Assembly: GCA_009693325.1 (NCBI GenBank)
Contig: SHXM01000011.1
Location: forward strand, 1-33,208
Length of the DNA: 33,208 bases
Source of the DNA: Rhodoferax sp.
Lineage (GTDB): Bacteria > Pseudomonadota > Gammaproteobacteria > Burkholderiales > Burkholderiaceae_C
Reading direction: 5' to 3'
Position 1 is the stretch's first letter, and each line of letters starts with the position of its first letter. The position numbers and the translations under genes are program-made. Below, one piece after another: positions 33,068 to 33,208 of this stretch. The notes under the pieces are model-generated. The model was given only the letters and a program-made list of their open reading frames with translations, was not told the DNA's origin and searched no databases.

Positions 33068-33208
33068 GCCCCCAAGTTTTACTTGAAATTATTTGCAAAT
33101 TCAGGTGAAATATGAAGCGCGCCATTTCGCGTGTTCTACTGGTTTCTACGGATGCCAACTGGCTTTAACTGTAGGAAAATTGTCGCAGGCACGAATATCT
33201 CGATTGCC
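33068..33208. other. Non-coding right-hand tail
   Basis: Beyond the hairpins the sequence turns AT-rich and holds no credible gene. A reading frame of 18 codons (33112-33168, MKRAISRVLLVSTDANWL) has an AGGTGA sequence just upstream and could be a leader peptide. However, the same bases overlap the candidate -10 element, so the two readings exclude each other. Confidence 0.4.
33083..33111 (+). promoter_or_regulatory. Candidate sigma-70-like promoter with a spacer palindrome
   Basis: TTGAAA (33083-33088) and TGAAAT (33106-33111) are spaced by exactly 17 bases in an AT-rich patch; five and four of six bases fit the consensus hexamers. The spacer contains the perfect 10-bp palindrome ATTTGCAAAT (33091-33100), a possible operator. 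The downstream gene would lie beyond the window. Confidence 0.3.

Noticed and set aside
33112-33168. 18-codon small gene in the tail
   Set aside because: It has an AGGTGA sequence just upstream but no family or conservation evidence, and it overlaps a candidate -10 element; noted only as a possible leader peptide.

Overview
The window is GC-rich, tightly packed bacterial chromosome, and its gene families point to a betaproteobacterium of the Burkholderiales, most likely Comamonadaceae (Polaromonas/Rhodoferax/Acidovorax-like). The main clues are sucCD beside recX-recA, a TctD/TctE-type two-component pair, type III pantothenate kinase (coaX), and a TOPRIM topoisomerase III carrying a SWIB tail. 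The assignment rests on gene order and protein resemblance read by eye, not on a database search.

Region 1 (1-12662) is mostly housekeeping. The minus strand carries sucC and sucD (TCA cycle; sucD runs off the left edge). A type 2 argC on the plus strand follows, then recA-recX on the minus strand behind two abutting LexA-type boxes. Next come a divergent MarR-family regulator, an OmpR-family response regulator with its sensor kinase, and a minus-strand set of SET-domain protein, birA and a SPOR-domain membrane protein. A divergent topB encodes topoisomerase III fused to a SWIB domain. An alternating purine/pyrimidine tract sits between the SET gene and topB.

Region 2 (12663-22322, all plus strand) is a transport and catabolic cluster. 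It holds an ABC importer of the type usually labelled '2-aminoethylphosphonate' (binding protein, ATPase, fused double permease), an N-acyl-D-amino-acid deacylase, a short-chain dehydrogenase, a D-threonine aldolase/D-serine dehydratase-like PLP enzyme, an RraA-fold class II aldolase-like protein and an FMN-dependent alpha-hydroxy-acid oxidase/dehydrogenase. Together these could release a D-(hydroxy)amino acid from an acylated precursor, split or dehydrate it, and oxidise the resulting 2-oxo or 2-hydroxy acids. The pathway is an inference.

Region 3 (22330-28320, all minus strand) holds a molybdopterin oxidoreductase, a PhyH-type Fe(II)/2-oxoglutarate dioxygenase and a complete TRAP carboxylate transporter (P, Q, M). 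The dioxygenase-to-TRAP gap contains a long inverted repeat whose outer arm can alternatively pair with the Shine-Dalgarno region of the TRAP binding-protein gene. This is the best candidate here for an undescribed RNA switch.

Region 4 (28443-33208) holds an M20 amidohydrolase, a DUF2817/M14-like metallopeptidase, coaX (minus strand) and an amidase-signature amidase. It ends in a non-coding tail with overlapping hairpins and a possible promoter. No transcription factor was recognised between 12663 and the right edge. No tRNA, rRNA, CRISPR array, insertion sequence or phage gene was seen. No gene-free stretch exceeds 300 bases.
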